From NCBI RefSeq assembly GCF_031157275.1, contig NZ_JAVIFW010000003.1, forward strand, positions 310,001-374,000: a stretch of DNA of 64,000 bases. Direction: 5' to 3'. The translations under genes were made by a program, and so were the position numbers. Positions 17,275-27,400 of this stretch are shown piece after piece; positions within the stretch are counted from its first letter, which is position 1; every line of letters starts with the position of its first letter. The notes beneath the pieces are model-generated. The model did not search any database and was not told the DNA's origin. It saw only the letters and a list, made by a program, of their open reading frames with translations. This DNA comes from Streptomyces sp. LHD-70 (lineage in GTDB: Bacteria; Actinomycetota; Actinomycetes; Streptomycetales; Streptomycetaceae).

Positions 17275-17350
17275 CCGCTGAGCAGGCCCGACACGGACCG
17301 CTGAGCAGGCCCGACACGGACCGCTGAGCAGGCCCGACACGGACCGCTGA
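17275..17350. repeat. 23-base tandem repeat, 3.3 copies
   Basis: Exact copies of the unit CCGCTGAGCAGGCCCGACAC+GGA at 17275-17297, 17298-17320 and 17321-17343, then 7 bases of a fourth. It starts 16 bases after the stop of the ROK gene on the minus strand. The rest of the 312-base gap to the amidase start holds nothing recognisable. Confidence 0.95.
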
Positions 17351-17365
17351 CCACACCGGGCCGGT

Positions 17366-18601
17366 TCAGCGCGCGGCGCCCGCCAGGGCCCGGTCCACCT
17401 GTTCGGGGGAGAGCGCGTGCTCGATGGCGAGGATGCCCGCGCCGACGGCCGCGGCGTTCTCTCCCGTACGGCTCGGCTCGATGCGCAGGACGTGCGTGGC
17501 CAGCGGGTGCGAACGGCGGTACACGGCTTCCCGTACGCCCGCGAGGAGTTGGTCGTGGACCGCGGCGAGGGCGCCGCCGAGAACCACCGCGTCAGGGTTG
17601 AAGAAGTTCACCAGACCGGCGAGCACCTCGCCGACCGCGCGCCCCGCCTCGCGCACCATCCGCACCGCGTCCCGGTTCCCGGACTGCACCAGGCGTACGA
17701 CATCGCTGCCCGAGGACGCGTCCAGGCCGAGGTCGGCGAGGCGCCGGGCGAGGGCCGCGCCGCCCGCGACCGCCTCCAGGCAGCCCGAGTTGCCGCAGCG
17801 GCACGGGTCGTCGAGTTCGCCGACGCGGATGTGCCCGATGTCCCCGGCGCTGCCCTGCGCCCCGCGGTGCAGCCGCCCGTCGGCGACGATGCCGCAGCCG
17901 ATGCCCGTACCGACCTTCAGGTAGAGCAGGTAGCGGGTGTCGGGGAAGGCGCGGCGCTGCTCGGCCAGGGCCATCACGTTCACGTCGTTGTCGACGAGGG
18001 CGCGGGCGCCGTAGCGGGACGCGAAGAACTCCGGGATCGGGTACTGGTGCCAGCCCGGCATGATCGGCGGGTCCACCGGGCGGCCGGTGGAGAACTCGAC
18101 CGGACCCGGCACCCCGACGCCGATCGACCGCAGCCCGTGCCGCTCGCGGCCCGCCTCCGCGAGCAGGCCGTCCAGGGTCCGCTCGACATGGCCGAGCACC
18201 GCCTGCGGGCCGTCCGCGATGGACAGCGGGTCCTCGCGCAGGGCCAGCATCTCGCCGCCGATGTCGAGCAGCGCCACCCGGCAGTGCGAGGCCCCCAGGT
18301 CGACGCCCGCGACCGCGTGCTCGCGCGTACGCAGCCGGAGGCGGCGGGGCGGGCGGCCGCCGGTGGAGCCGCCGTCGGCGTTGTCCTCGTCGAGGAAGCC
18401 GTGCGCGACCAGGGCGTCCACGCGCTGCGAGACCGTCGAGCGGGCCAGCCCTGTCAGCCGGGCTATGTCGGCGCGGGTCGCCGCCGCCCCCGAGCTGATC
18501 AGCGAAAGCACCTCGCCCGGTGAGTACGCGGAGGACAGCGGGGAGTGGGCGGGAGGGGCGGCCGGGGCCGGCGCGGAGGCGTACTCCGGGGCTGGGGACA
18601 T
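17366..18601 (-). CDS. ROK-family transcriptional repressor
   Basis: A 411-residue sugar-responsive repressor. A winged helix-turn-helix lies at about residues 30-85 (SSGAAATRADIARLTGLA, then STVSQRVDALVAHGFL). The ROK sugar-kinase-like domain follows with VAGVDLGASHCRVALLD, LVDNDVNVMALAE, KVGTGIGCGIV and the zinc motif CRCGNSGCLEA. The ATG at 18601 has AGGGTG 9 bases upstream; a GTG at 18631 is an alternative. It is divergent from a sugar ABC transporter operon, which it very probably represses until the transported sugar binds. Confidence 0.92.
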   Translation of the reverse strand: MSPAPEYASAPAPAAPPAHSPLSSAYSPGEVLSLISSGAAATRADIARLTGLARSTVSQRVDALVAHGFLDEDNADGGSTGGRPPRRLRLRTREHAVAGVDLGASHCRVALLDIGGEMLALREDPLSIADGPQAVLGHVERTLDGLLAEAGRERHGLRSIGVGVPGPVEFSTGRPVDPPIMPGWHQYPIPEFFASRYGARALVDNDVNVMALAEQRRAFPDTRYLLYLKVGTGIGCGIVADGRLHRGAQGSAGDIGHIRVGELDDPCRCGNSGCLEAVAGGAALARRLADLGLDASSGSDVVRLVQSGNRDAVRMVREAGRAVGEVLAGLVNFFNPDAVVLGGALAAVHDQLLAGVREAVYRRSHPLATHVLRIEPSRTGENAAAVGAGILAIEHALSPEQVDRALAGAAR

Positions 18602-18705
18602 GCCAGTCACCCTAGGGACGACTTCGGCCACTCACAAGGCGTGCAATGTTCGGCGATCGACCTAAGTCTCCGTCAATTTCCTTGTGAAGAACGGTGCTTG
18701 AGACC

Positions 18706-18717
18706 TTGACAGGTCAA
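18706..18717. promoter_or_regulatory. Candidate operator and -35 of the sugar ABC operon
   Basis: TTGACAGGTCAA is an inverted repeat (TTGAC / GTCAA, 2-base centre) whose first six bases are the consensus -35 TTGACA. It lies 65 bases before the ATPase start codon between the divergent ROK and ABC genes, so the ROK protein could block the promoter here. No clear -10 is visible at 17 bases. Confidence 0.45.
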
Positions 18718-18781
18718 ACCAGGGCCAGCACATTGCTCCGCGGTGCGCTTCCGCGCCCGCTGTCGAAGGAGAGCCGTACGA

Positions 18782-20305
18782 ATGCCGGCGATGCTGACGA
18801 TGCAGGGTGTGTCCAAGAGCTTTCTCGGAGTACGGGTGCTGCACGGTGTGGACCTCGACCTGGAGGCGGGCGAGGTGCACGCCCTCGTCGGTGAGAACGG
18901 CGCCGGCAAATCGACGTTGATGAAGGTCCTCGCCGGGGAGCACGTCCCGGACGAGGGCGTCATCCGGCTCGACGGCACCGCCCACCGCTTCGGCCATCCC
19001 GCCCAGGCCCAGGCCGCCGGGATCGGCATCATCCACCAGGAGTTCGCGCTCCTGCCGCACCGCACGGTCGCCGAGAACGTCTTCCTCGGCCGCGAGCCGA
19101 CCCGCCGCGGCCTCGTGGACCGGCGCGCGATGCGCGAGCACACCGCGCGCCTGCTGACCGAACTCGGCATCGGCGCGGCGGAGGGCCTCACCCCGGACAC
19201 ACCCGTCCGCGAGCTCTCCGTGGCCCGCCAGCAGACCGTCGAGATCGTCAAGTCCTTGGGAGGCGCCTCCGACGTACGCGTCCTCGTCATGGACGAGCCG
19301 ACCGCGCCGCTCGCCGACCACGAGGCCGGACTCCTGCATGACCTCGTACGCCGACTCGCCGCCCGCGGGCTCGGTGTCCTCTACATCTCGCACCGGCTCC
19401 GCGAGGTCTTCGAACTCGCCGACCGCGTGACGGTGTTGAAGGACGGCCGCCGCGTCACCACCACCCGCACCGCCGACACCGACACCGACCGGGTCGTCCG
19501 CGCCATGGTCGGCCGCGAGCTCAGCGCCTACTACCCGCCGCGCGCCCGCCCCGAGGAGCTCGGCGCGCTCCGGCTCACCGTCACCGGCGGGGGAAACGAC
19601 CGGCTGCACGCCATCGACCTGCGCCTGCGCGCGGGCGAGATCACCGGTGTCGCGGGCCTCCAGGGCTCGGGCCGCACCTCCCTGGCCCGCGCCCTGTTCG
19701 GCGCCGCGCCCTTCACCCGCGGCCGGATGACCGTCGGCGACCGGGAGTTGCGTCCGAGCCGCCCGCGCCAGGCCATCCGCGCGGGCCTCGCCCTCGTCAC
19801 CGAGGACCGCAAGACCGAAGGGCTCGCCCTGCGCCAGTCCGTACGGGACAACGCCCTGCTCGTCACCCGCGCCGTCACCACGAAAGGCCCGCCCGCAGGC
19901 CGCTCCCTGGCCGGGCTCCTCGACCGCGTCAGGCTCCAGGCGCGCGGCGAGGACCAGCAGACGCAGTATCTGTCCGGCGGCAACCAGCAGAAGGTCGTCA
20001 TCGCCAAATGGCTCGCCGCCCACCCGCAGGTGCTGATCGTCGACGAGCCCACGCGCGGCGTCGACGTGGGCGCCAAGGCCGCCATCCACACCCTGATCCG
20101 CGAACTCGCCCGCGACGGCCTTGCCGTGCTGCTCATCACCTCGGAACTGCCCGAGCTGATCGGCATGAGCGACCGCGTCCTCGTCATGGCCAAGGGCCGG
20201 ATCGCCGGTGAACTGCCCGCGGGCGCGGGCGAGGAGGACATCATGCGGCTAGCCACCTCGGCCGCGGAGAGACCAGCGACGTCGGCCGCGGAGGGAGCCG
20301 TATGA
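18782..20305 (+). CDS. Sugar ABC transporter ATPase (double-domain, RbsA type)
   Basis: A 507-residue cytosolic ATPase with two nucleotide-binding domains. In the first domain Walker A is GENGAGKST (about residues 38-46) and Walker B is VLVMDEPTAPL. The second domain has the degenerate P-loop GLQGSGRTSLA, the signature LSGGNQQK and Walker B LIVDEPTRGVDVG. This layout is specific to carbohydrate uptake family 2. AAGGAG lies 10 bases before the ATG at 18782. Its stop overlaps the first permease start. It powers import of the sugar recognised by the downstream lipoprotein. Confidence 0.95.
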   Translation: MPAMLTMQGVSKSFLGVRVLHGVDLDLEAGEVHALVGENGAGKSTLMKVLAGEHVPDEGVIRLDGTAHRFGHPAQAQAAGIGIIHQEFALLPHRTVAENVFLGREPTRRGLVDRRAMREHTARLLTELGIGAAEGLTPDTPVRELSVARQQTVEIVKSLGGASDVRVLVMDEPTAPLADHEAGLLHDLVRRLAARGLGVLYISHRLREVFELADRVTVLKDGRRVTTTRTADTDTDRVVRAMVGRELSAYYPPRARPEELGALRLTVTGGGNDRLHAIDLRLRAGEITGVAGLQGSGRTSLARALFGAAPFTRGRMTVGDRELRPSRPRQAIRAGLALVTEDRKTEGLALRQSVRDNALLVTRAVTTKGPPAGRSLAGLLDRVRLQARGEDQQTQYLSGGNQQKVVIAKWLAAHPQVLIVDEPTRGVDVGAKAAIHTLIRELARDGLAVLLITSELPELIGMSDRVLVMAKGRIAGELPAGAGEEDIMRLATSAAERPATSAAEGAV

Positions 20306-21300
20306 CCGGCACCGCACTCGCCCCCGCACCGGTCACGTCCCCGCCGCGGAAGGCATCCCGGCTCACCGACCCCGTCGTCGGCGTCTGGCTCGCCGCCCTC
20401 GCCGTCACCCTGCTCGGCTGGCTCGTCGTCACCCTCGACGGCGGTACGTTCCTCACCCAGGCCAACCTCACAAGCATCCTGCAGAACAGCGTCGCCCTCG
20501 GCCTGGTCGCCGTCGGCCAGAGCGCCGTGATCCTCACCGGCTCCCTCGACCTGTCCGTCGCGTACCTCATCGGGCTCGGCACGCTCGTCGCCGCCGAGAC
20601 CATGCAGAGCGGCAGCGTCGTCACGGCCGTGCTCGCGGTGCTCGCCCTGTCGGCGGCCGTGGGACTCGCCAACGGGCTCGTCGTCACCGGGCTCAAGGTC
20701 AACGCGTTCATCGCGACCCTCGGCACCGCGTTCATCCTGCGCGGCTGGATCGAGCACCACTACACCGGCCCCGCGGGCAAGGTGCCCGCCTCCTTCCAAC
20801 GGCTCGGCTACGACCGCATCGGCCCGCTGCCCGTCTCCCTGTTCCTGCTCGCCGCCGTCGCCGTCGCCCTCTGGCTGATCACCCGGCGCACCCGGCTCGG
20901 CCACCACATGTACGCCACCGGCGGCGACGAGCACGCCGCCCGCCTCTCCGGCGTCCGCACCCGCCGCACCGTGATCGCCGCGCACGTCCTGTGTTCCCTG
21001 TGCGTGGGCGCCGCCGCCCTGTTCCTCGCCGCCCGGCTCGGCGCGGGCTCCCCGTGGGCGGGCACCGAGGCGCGGTACGACCTGGAGTCCATCGCCGCCG
21101 TCGTCCTCGGCGGCACCGTCCTCGCGGGCGGGCGCGGGGGAGTGACCGGCACCCTCGGCGGCGTCCTCGTCCTCGCCGTCCTGGACAGCGTCTTCAACCA
21201 GCTGTCCGTCGACCCGTTCTTCAAGAACGTCGTACGCGGCGTCGTCATCATCGCCGCCGTCGCCCTGTACGCGCGGCGCGGCGCGAGGAGGTCCGCATGA
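20302..21300 (+). CDS. Sugar ABC transporter permease 1
   Basis: A 332-residue integral membrane protein of the RbsC-like family with about nine hydrophobic segments. Family motifs are SLDLSVAYLIGLGTLVA, FIATLGTAFILRGW and ARYDLESIAAVVLGGTVLAGG, the region that meets the ATPase. It starts inside the ATPase stop (ATGA) and ends inside the start of the second permease, so the genes are translationally coupled. Confidence 0.94.
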   Translation: MTGTALAPAPVTSPPRKASRLTDPVVGVWLAALAVTLLGWLVVTLDGGTFLTQANLTSILQNSVALGLVAVGQSAVILTGSLDLSVAYLIGLGTLVAAETMQSGSVVTAVLAVLALSAAVGLANGLVVTGLKVNAFIATLGTAFILRGWIEHHYTGPAGKVPASFQRLGYDRIGPLPVSLFLLAAVAVALWLITRRTRLGHHMYATGGDEHAARLSGVRTRRTVIAAHVLCSLCVGAAALFLAARLGAGSPWAGTEARYDLESIAAVVLGGTVLAGGRGGVTGTLGGVLVLAVLDSVFNQLSVDPFFKNVVRGVVIIAAVALYARRGARRSA

Positions 21301-22328
21301 CGGTGGCAACTCCCGTACGCGGCAAGCGCGTTGGGATTACCTTCGGCCCGGGTGCACCCGTGTACGTGCTGCTGATCGTCCTCCTCGCCGCGCTCGCCCT
21401 GACCGATCCCGGCTTCTACGACCCGGACCGCTTCCTCGCGTTCGTGAAGCGCGCGGCGCCCCTCGTGCTGCTCGCGGCCGGTCAGTACCTGGTCATCGTC
21501 AGCGGCGAGTTCGACCTGTCCGTCGGCGCGATCGTCACCGCCGGAGTGGTCGTGGCGGCCGAGCTGTACGGCTCGTACCCCGGCGCGCACTGGCTGCTCG
21601 TGACGCTCGCGCTGCTGCTCGCCGGAGCGGTCGTCGGCCTCGCCAACGGGCTGATCAGCACCGCCCTGCGCGTGCCCTCCTTCATCACCACGCTCGGCAT
21701 GATGCTGATCCTCGAAGGCGCCGTCTTCTACTGGACCGGCGGCTCCCCGCAGGGTGTGCTCCCCGAGGAGTTCCGCGCCCTGGGTCGCGGCACCGCCTTC
21801 GGGTGGCTGCCGTGGGCCGTGCTCGCCTGCGTCTCGGCCGCCGTGTTCGCGGTGTGGCTGATGCGCCGCGACTTCGGGCGCACCCTCATCGCCACCGGCG
21901 ACAGCGAACGCACCGCGGCCCTGTCCGGTGTACGGGTCCACCGCGTCCGCGTCCTCGCCTTCGTCCTGTCCGGGGTGGCCGCCGCGCTCGCCGCCGTCCT
22001 GGTCGGCGGCTTCTCCGGGGTGTCCGCGCAGGCCGGGCGCGGTATGGAGTTCGAGGCGATCACCGCCGTCGTGCTCGGCGGGGTGGCGCTCGGCGGCGGG
22101 CGCGGCTCGGTGCTCGCCGCGATGGCCGGGGCGTTCTCGCTCCAGGCCCTGTTCACGCTGCTCAACCTCCAGGGCGTCTCCGGCGCCCTCGAATCCACCG
22201 TCCAGGGCGTCATCGTCATCGCCGCCGTAGGCATCGGGGCCGCGGACTTCGCCCGCCTGCGCCGCCGCCGTACGCAGTCCGCGGCGCGCAGCCCACGTAC
22301 GCATTCCTCGGAAGGAAGTACGCCATGA
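21297..22328 (+). CDS. Sugar ABC transporter permease 2
   Basis: A 343-residue RbsC-like permease, partner of the preceding one. It shows GEFDLSVGAIVTAGVVVA, SFITTLGMMLILEG and FEAITAVVLGGVALGGGRGS. GAGGAGG lies 6 bases before the ATG at 21297, which overlaps the previous stop. Two different permeases in one operon imply a heterodimeric channel. Confidence 0.94.
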   Translation: MTVATPVRGKRVGITFGPGAPVYVLLIVLLAALALTDPGFYDPDRFLAFVKRAAPLVLLAAGQYLVIVSGEFDLSVGAIVTAGVVVAAELYGSYPGAHWLLVTLALLLAGAVVGLANGLISTALRVPSFITTLGMMLILEGAVFYWTGGSPQGVLPEEFRALGRGTAFGWLPWAVLACVSAAVFAVWLMRRDFGRTLIATGDSERTAALSGVRVHRVRVLAFVLSGVAAALAAVLVGGFSGVSAQAGRGMEFEAITAVVLGGVALGGGRGSVLAAMAGAFSLQALFTLLNLQGVSGALESTVQGVIVIAAVGIGAADFARLRRRRTQSAARSPRTHSSEGSTP

Positions 22329-23530
22329 GCCGCCCCCGCCCCCTGCTGATCGGCTCGGCCGCGGCCCTCGCCGCCGCCCTCCTCGCCTCCTGCACCAGCG
22401 ACGTCCCGCCCGAAGCTCCCGCCGCCGCATCCCAGAGCAGTGGCTCGGAGACCGACGGCAAGCAGTCCGAGTTCTTCCAGCAGGCCGAGTACGAACGGCA
22501 GTTGAAGCTCGCCGAGGCCACACCGGAAGGGCCCGAGGGCAAGCCCTGGGAGCAGATGCTCGAACCCGAGATGAAGGACACGTCGCAGTACGCGAAGAAG
22601 GGCTCCGGCGGCGTCCACCTCTGCTTCTCCAACGCCGGGGTGTTCAACCCGTGGCGCCAGGTCGGCCTGAAGACCATGAAGGCCGAGGTCGAACTCCACG
22701 ACGAGATCAGCGAGTTCACCGTCCTCGACGCCCAGGGCAAGGACGACAAGCAGATCTCCGACATCCAGGAGCTCACCGGAAAGGGCTGCGACGCGCTGAT
22801 CGTCTCGCCCAACACCACCGCCACCCTCACCCCCGCCGTGAAGGAGGCCTGCGGCAAACTCCCCGTGATCGTCTTCGACCGGGGCGTGGAGACCGACTGC
22901 GCCGTCACCTTCATCAACCCCATCGGCGGATACGGCTACGGAGACGTCGCCGCCGACTTCCTCGTCGACAAGGTCAAGCCCAAGGGCAAGATCCTCGCCC
23001 TGCGCATCTCGCCCGGCGTGGACGTCCTGGAGAACCGCTGGTCCGCCGCGAAGGTCGCCTTCGACAAGAGCGAACTCGACGTCGTGGACGTCAAGTTCAC
23101 CGAGGGCGACACCGCCAAGACCAAGTCCGTCGTCGCCGACGCCATCTCCCGGCACGGGCAGATCGACGGCGTCTGGATGGACTCGGGCGCCACCGCCGTC
23201 GCCGCCGTGGAGGCCTTCGAGGACGCGGGCGTCGACGTACCGCCCATCACCGGCGAGGACCAGCAGGACTTCCTCCAGGCCTGGAAGGACAAGGACCTCA
23301 CCGCGATCGCCCCCACCTACCCCACCTTCCAGTGGCGCACCCCGGTCATCGCCGCCTTGCGCGTCCTCGACGGCAAGCAGGTCCCCGAGGAGTGGAAGCT
23401 GCCGCAGCCGACCGTCACACAGGACAACCTCGACACGTATCTGAAGGACGGCATGCCGCCGCTGCACTACGCGATGTGCGGCTGCGAGAAGCTGCCCGGC
23501 TTCCCTGAGGACTGGGGAGGCAAGAAGTGA
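22325..23530 (+). CDS. Sugar-binding lipoprotein of the ABC transporter
   Basis: A 401-residue solute-binding lipoprotein of the Peripla_BP_4 (ribose-like) fold. The signal peptide ends in a lipobox LLASC (Cys about residue 23), so it is anchored to the outer face of the membrane. A 70-residue acidic linker precedes the binding domain, which starts at VHLCFSNAGVFNPWR. Later motifs are DALIVSPNTTATLT and VIVFDRGV, which line the sugar pocket in this fold. AAGGAAG precedes the ATG. The start overlaps the permease stop. The sugar is unknown. Confidence 0.93.
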   Translation: MSRPRPLLIGSAAALAAALLASCTSDVPPEAPAAASQSSGSETDGKQSEFFQQAEYERQLKLAEATPEGPEGKPWEQMLEPEMKDTSQYAKKGSGGVHLCFSNAGVFNPWRQVGLKTMKAEVELHDEISEFTVLDAQGKDDKQISDIQELTGKGCDALIVSPNTTATLTPAVKEACGKLPVIVFDRGVETDCAVTFINPIGGYGYGDVAADFLVDKVKPKGKILALRISPGVDVLENRWSAAKVAFDKSELDVVDVKFTEGDTAKTKSVVADAISRHGQIDGVWMDSGATAVAAVEAFEDAGVDVPPITGEDQQDFLQAWKDKDLTAIAPTYPTFQWRTPVIAALRVLDGKQVPEEWKLPQPTVTQDNLDTYLKDGMPPLHYAMCGCEKLPGFPEDWGGKK

Positions 23531-24399
23531 CCGCCCCCGCCAGGCAGTTGGGCGCCAACCCGTGGATCTGGCACTCGCCCGTCACCACGGAAGCCCTCGC
23601 CGAGACCCTGCCGCGCCTCGCCGGCTGGGGCTTCGACTGCGTCGAACTGCCCCTGGAGGCGGCCGACGACTGGGACCCGGCGAGCTGCGCCAAACTCCTC
23701 GACGCCACCGGCCTCTCCCCGGCCGCCGTCATCGGCGTCATGCCACCCGGCCGCGACCTCGTCCGCACCACACCGGACACGGTCCGCACCACCCAGGACT
23801 ACCTGCGCCGCAGCGTCGACCACGCGCACGCGATCGGCGCGCCCGTGGTCGCCGGGCCCCTCTACGCGGCCGTCGGCCGGACCTGGCGCATGGACTCCCG
23901 GGAACGGTCGGCCGCGTACGCCGAGTGGCGCGAGCACCTCGCGCCCGTCGTCGAGTACGCCCGGCGCGCCAGTGTCCGCCTCGCCGTCGAGCCCCTCAAC
24001 CGGTACGAGACCAGCTTCGTCAACACCGTCGCCCAGACCCTCGACGCGCTCGACGGCCTGCCCGCCGACGGCATCGGCCTCGCCCTCGACACGTACCACC
24101 AGAACATCGAGGAACACTCGCTGCCCGCCGCCGTGTACGCGGCCGGTGACCGCATCGTGCACGTCCAGGTGTGCGCCAACGACCGCGGCACCCCCGGCGC
24201 CGACCACCTCGACTGGCCCGGCTTCCTGCGCGCCCTCGCCGACGTGGCACCCCAACTCCCGCTCTGCATCGAGTCGTTCACCGCCCACAACGACGCCATC
24301 GCGGTCGCCGCCTCCGTATGGCGCCCCCTCGCCCCCACCCAGGACGCCCTCGCCACCGAAGGCCTCGGCTTCCTGCGCCGCACCCTCGCGGCACTCTGA
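23527..24399 (+). CDS. Ketose 3-epimerase-like TIM-barrel enzyme
   Basis: A 290-residue sugar isomerase/epimerase of the AP-endonuclease-2 (xylose isomerase-like) barrel. The four metal ligands expected of D-psicose/tagatose 3-epimerases are in place: Glu in AVEPLNRYE (about 157), Asp in ALDTYHQNIEE (about 188), His in VHVQVCANDRGTPG (about 213) and Glu in CIESFTAHN (about 249). The GTG overlaps the lipoprotein stop (GTGA). As the next gene after the importer it probably rearranges the imported sugar. Confidence 0.87.
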   Translation: MTAPARQLGANPWIWHSPVTTEALAETLPRLAGWGFDCVELPLEAADDWDPASCAKLLDATGLSPAAVIGVMPPGRDLVRTTPDTVRTTQDYLRRSVDHAHAIGAPVVAGPLYAAVGRTWRMDSRERSAAYAEWREHLAPVVEYARRASVRLAVEPLNRYETSFVNTVAQTLDALDGLPADGIGLALDTYHQNIEEHSLPAAVYAAGDRIVHVQVCANDRGTPGADHLDWPGFLRALADVAPQLPLCIESFTAHNDAIAVAASVWRPLAPTQDALATEGLGFLRRTLAAL

Positions 24400-24470
24400 G
24401 CACCCACTGATTTCCGGCACGCACCACCATCCGGCACCACCTCACCCGTACGACGAGAGAGGAACGGTCC

Positions 24471-27400
24471 ATGGGTCGTCACCCACGTGCACTGCCGAAA
24501 CGCATACGAAGAACACTGCTCACCCTGCTCGCCGCCCTGGCGCTCGCGCTGACCGCACTGCCCGCCACCGCCGCGGGCAAGGCACCCGAGTTCCGCGCGC
24601 TGCTCTTCACCAAGGCGGTCGGATACGTCCACGACTCCATCCCCGCCGGAATCCAGATGTTCAAGGAAGAGGCGGAGGACAACAACTTCGAAGTCGTCCA
24701 GACCGACGACGCCACCGTCTTCGCCGACGACAAGCTCAAGGACTTCGACGTCATCGTCATGCTGCAGAACTCCGGCATGGTCTGGGACACCGACGCCCAG
24801 AAAGAGGCGATACAGGACTACGTGCGCTCCGGCAAGGGCGTCGTCGCCCTCCACAACACCCTCGACATGGGCGTCGAGGAGGAGTTCCCGTGGTGGGACG
24901 AGACCATCAACGCGGGCGCCCACATGCCCGCGCACTCGCCCGGCGTCCTGAAGGGCACCGCGAAGGTCGCCGACCGCGTCCACCCCTCCACCAAGGGCCT
25001 CCCGGAACGCTGGGAGCGCCCCGAGGAGTGGTACAACTTCGACCGGAACCCCCGCGGTGAGGTGCACGTCCTCGTCACGGCCGACGAGACCACGTACGAC
25101 CCGGGCGGCTCGGCCATGGGCGCCGACCACCCGATCTCCTGGTGCCGCACCACCGAGGGCGGCAAGGTCTGGGCCACCGCGATGGGCCACGACAAGGCGT
25201 CCTACAGCGAGGCGTACTTCCGCGAGCACGTCATCGGCGGCGTCAAGTGGGCCGCGGGCAAGGCGAAGGGCGACTGCGGCGGCACCGTCTGGAACGGCTA
25301 CGAGAAGATCACCCTCGACGACAACACCGCCGACCCGATGGAGCTGGACGTCGCCGCCGACGGCAAGGTCTTCTACGCCCAGCGCAACGGCGAGGTGAAG
25401 ATCTTCGACCCGGCGTCCCACCAGACCACCAGCGCGGGCCAGTTGGACGTGTACACCGGCGGCGAGGACGGACTCGTCGGCCTCGAACTGGACCCGAAGT
25501 TCAAGGACAACCACTGGATCTACCTCTACTACGCGCCCGCCGGGTCCAAGGACGACATCAACCGCCTGTCCCGCTTCACCGTGAAGGACGGCAAGCTCGA
25601 CAAGGCCAGCGAGAAGCAGCTCATCGACGTCCCCGCGTACCGCGACCGCACGTTCCCCGAGCCCGGACACACCGGCGGCGCCGTCGAGTTCGGCCCGGAC
25701 CGCACCCTCTACCTGTCCACCGGCGACGACGTGCCGCCCAACCTCGACCCGAACTGGCAGGGGTACGCCCCGCTCGACTGGCGCGAGGGCAAGCACATGC
25801 TGGACGCCGCCCGCACCGCCGGCAACACCAACGACCTGCGCGGCAAGATCCTCCGCATCAAGCCCAAGGACGACGGCGGCTACAGCATCCCCAAGGGCAA
25901 CCTCTTCGCCGAGGGCACCGACAAGACCCGCGCCGAGATCTACGCGATGGGCTTCCGCAACCCGTTCCGCTTCACCGTCGACCCGAAGACGGGCTATGTG
26001 CACGTCTCCGACTACGGGCCCGACCGCGGCGCCCCCACCACGGACCGCGGGCCCGAGGGGCTCGTCGAGTACAACGTCATCAAGAAGCCCGGCAACTACG
26101 GCTGGCCGTTCTGCCACGGCAACAACCAGGCGTACGCCCCGTACAACCCGGACACCCAGGAGGTCGGCGCCAAGTTCGACTGCGCCAACCCCACCAACCC
26201 GTCCCCGAACAACACCGGCCTGAAGGACCTGCCGCAGCTCGTCCAGCCCGAAATCTGGTACGGATACGGCGAGTCGAAGGAATTCCCCGAGATGGGCTCC
26301 GGCGGCTCGGCCCCGATGAGCGGACCCGTCTACCACTACGACGCGAAGAACCCGTCGAAGACCAAGTTCCCCGCCTACTTCGAGGGCGCGAGCTTCTTCT
26401 ACGAGTGGGCGCGCAACTCCGTCAAGGAGATCCGCTTCGACCAGGACGAGAAGCTCCTGAAGATCAACGACTTCATGGACTCGGTGAAGTTCAACAAACC
26501 CATGGACATGACCTTCGGCCCCGACGGCTCCCTCTACGTCCTCGAATGGGGCTCGGAGTTCGGCGGCGGCAACAACGACTCCGGCCTCTACCGCATCGAC
26601 TACGCGCAGGGACAGCGCAGCCCCCTCGCGAAGGCCAAGGCATCCGCCACCAACGGCCCGACACCCCTGAAGGTCGACTTCTCCAGCGAGGGCACCAGCG
26701 ACCCCGACGGTGACGCCCTCACCCTGGCCTGGGACTTCGACGGCGACGGCACCTTCGACTCCACCGAGGCCAACCCCAGCCACACCTACACCACGAAGGG
26801 CGACTTCACGGCCCAGCTGAAGGTCACCGACTCCACCGGCAAGACCGGCTTCGCCAACATCCCGATCACCGCGGGCAACACCGCCCCCACGGTCAAGGTG
26901 GAGACCCCGCTCGACGGCAAGCTCATCACCTTCGGCGACAAGATCCCGTACAAGGTCACGGTCACCGACCCGGAGGACGGCACCGTCGACTGCTCCAAGG
27001 TCACCGTCAACCCGGCCCTCGGCCACGACGACCACGAGCACCCGACGACCGACATCCCCGGCTGCGAGGGCACCGTCGACACCGGCGACCTGGGCGGCCA
27101 CCCCGAGGGCGCGGACCTCACGTACGTCCTCAACGCCAAGTACACCGACCAGGGCGCCGAGGGAACATCGGCGCTCACCGGCTACGGGCGCTCGGTGCTT
27201 CAACCCCGCCACAAGCAGGCCGAGTACCGCGACGACCAGTCCGGCACCCGCATCGTCTCCCAGGCGGGCGCGGAGAACGGCAAACGCATCGGGGACATCA
27301 GCAACGGCGACTGGATCGCCTTCGACCCGATGAGCCTGGACGGCGTGGACCAGGTCAGCTACAAGCTGTCCTCGCCGTACGGAGTGGGCGCGATCGAACT

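Noticed and set aside
17275..17350. CRISPR-like array
   Set aside because: The units are directly adjacent with no spacers and no cas genes are present; it is a simple tandem repeat.
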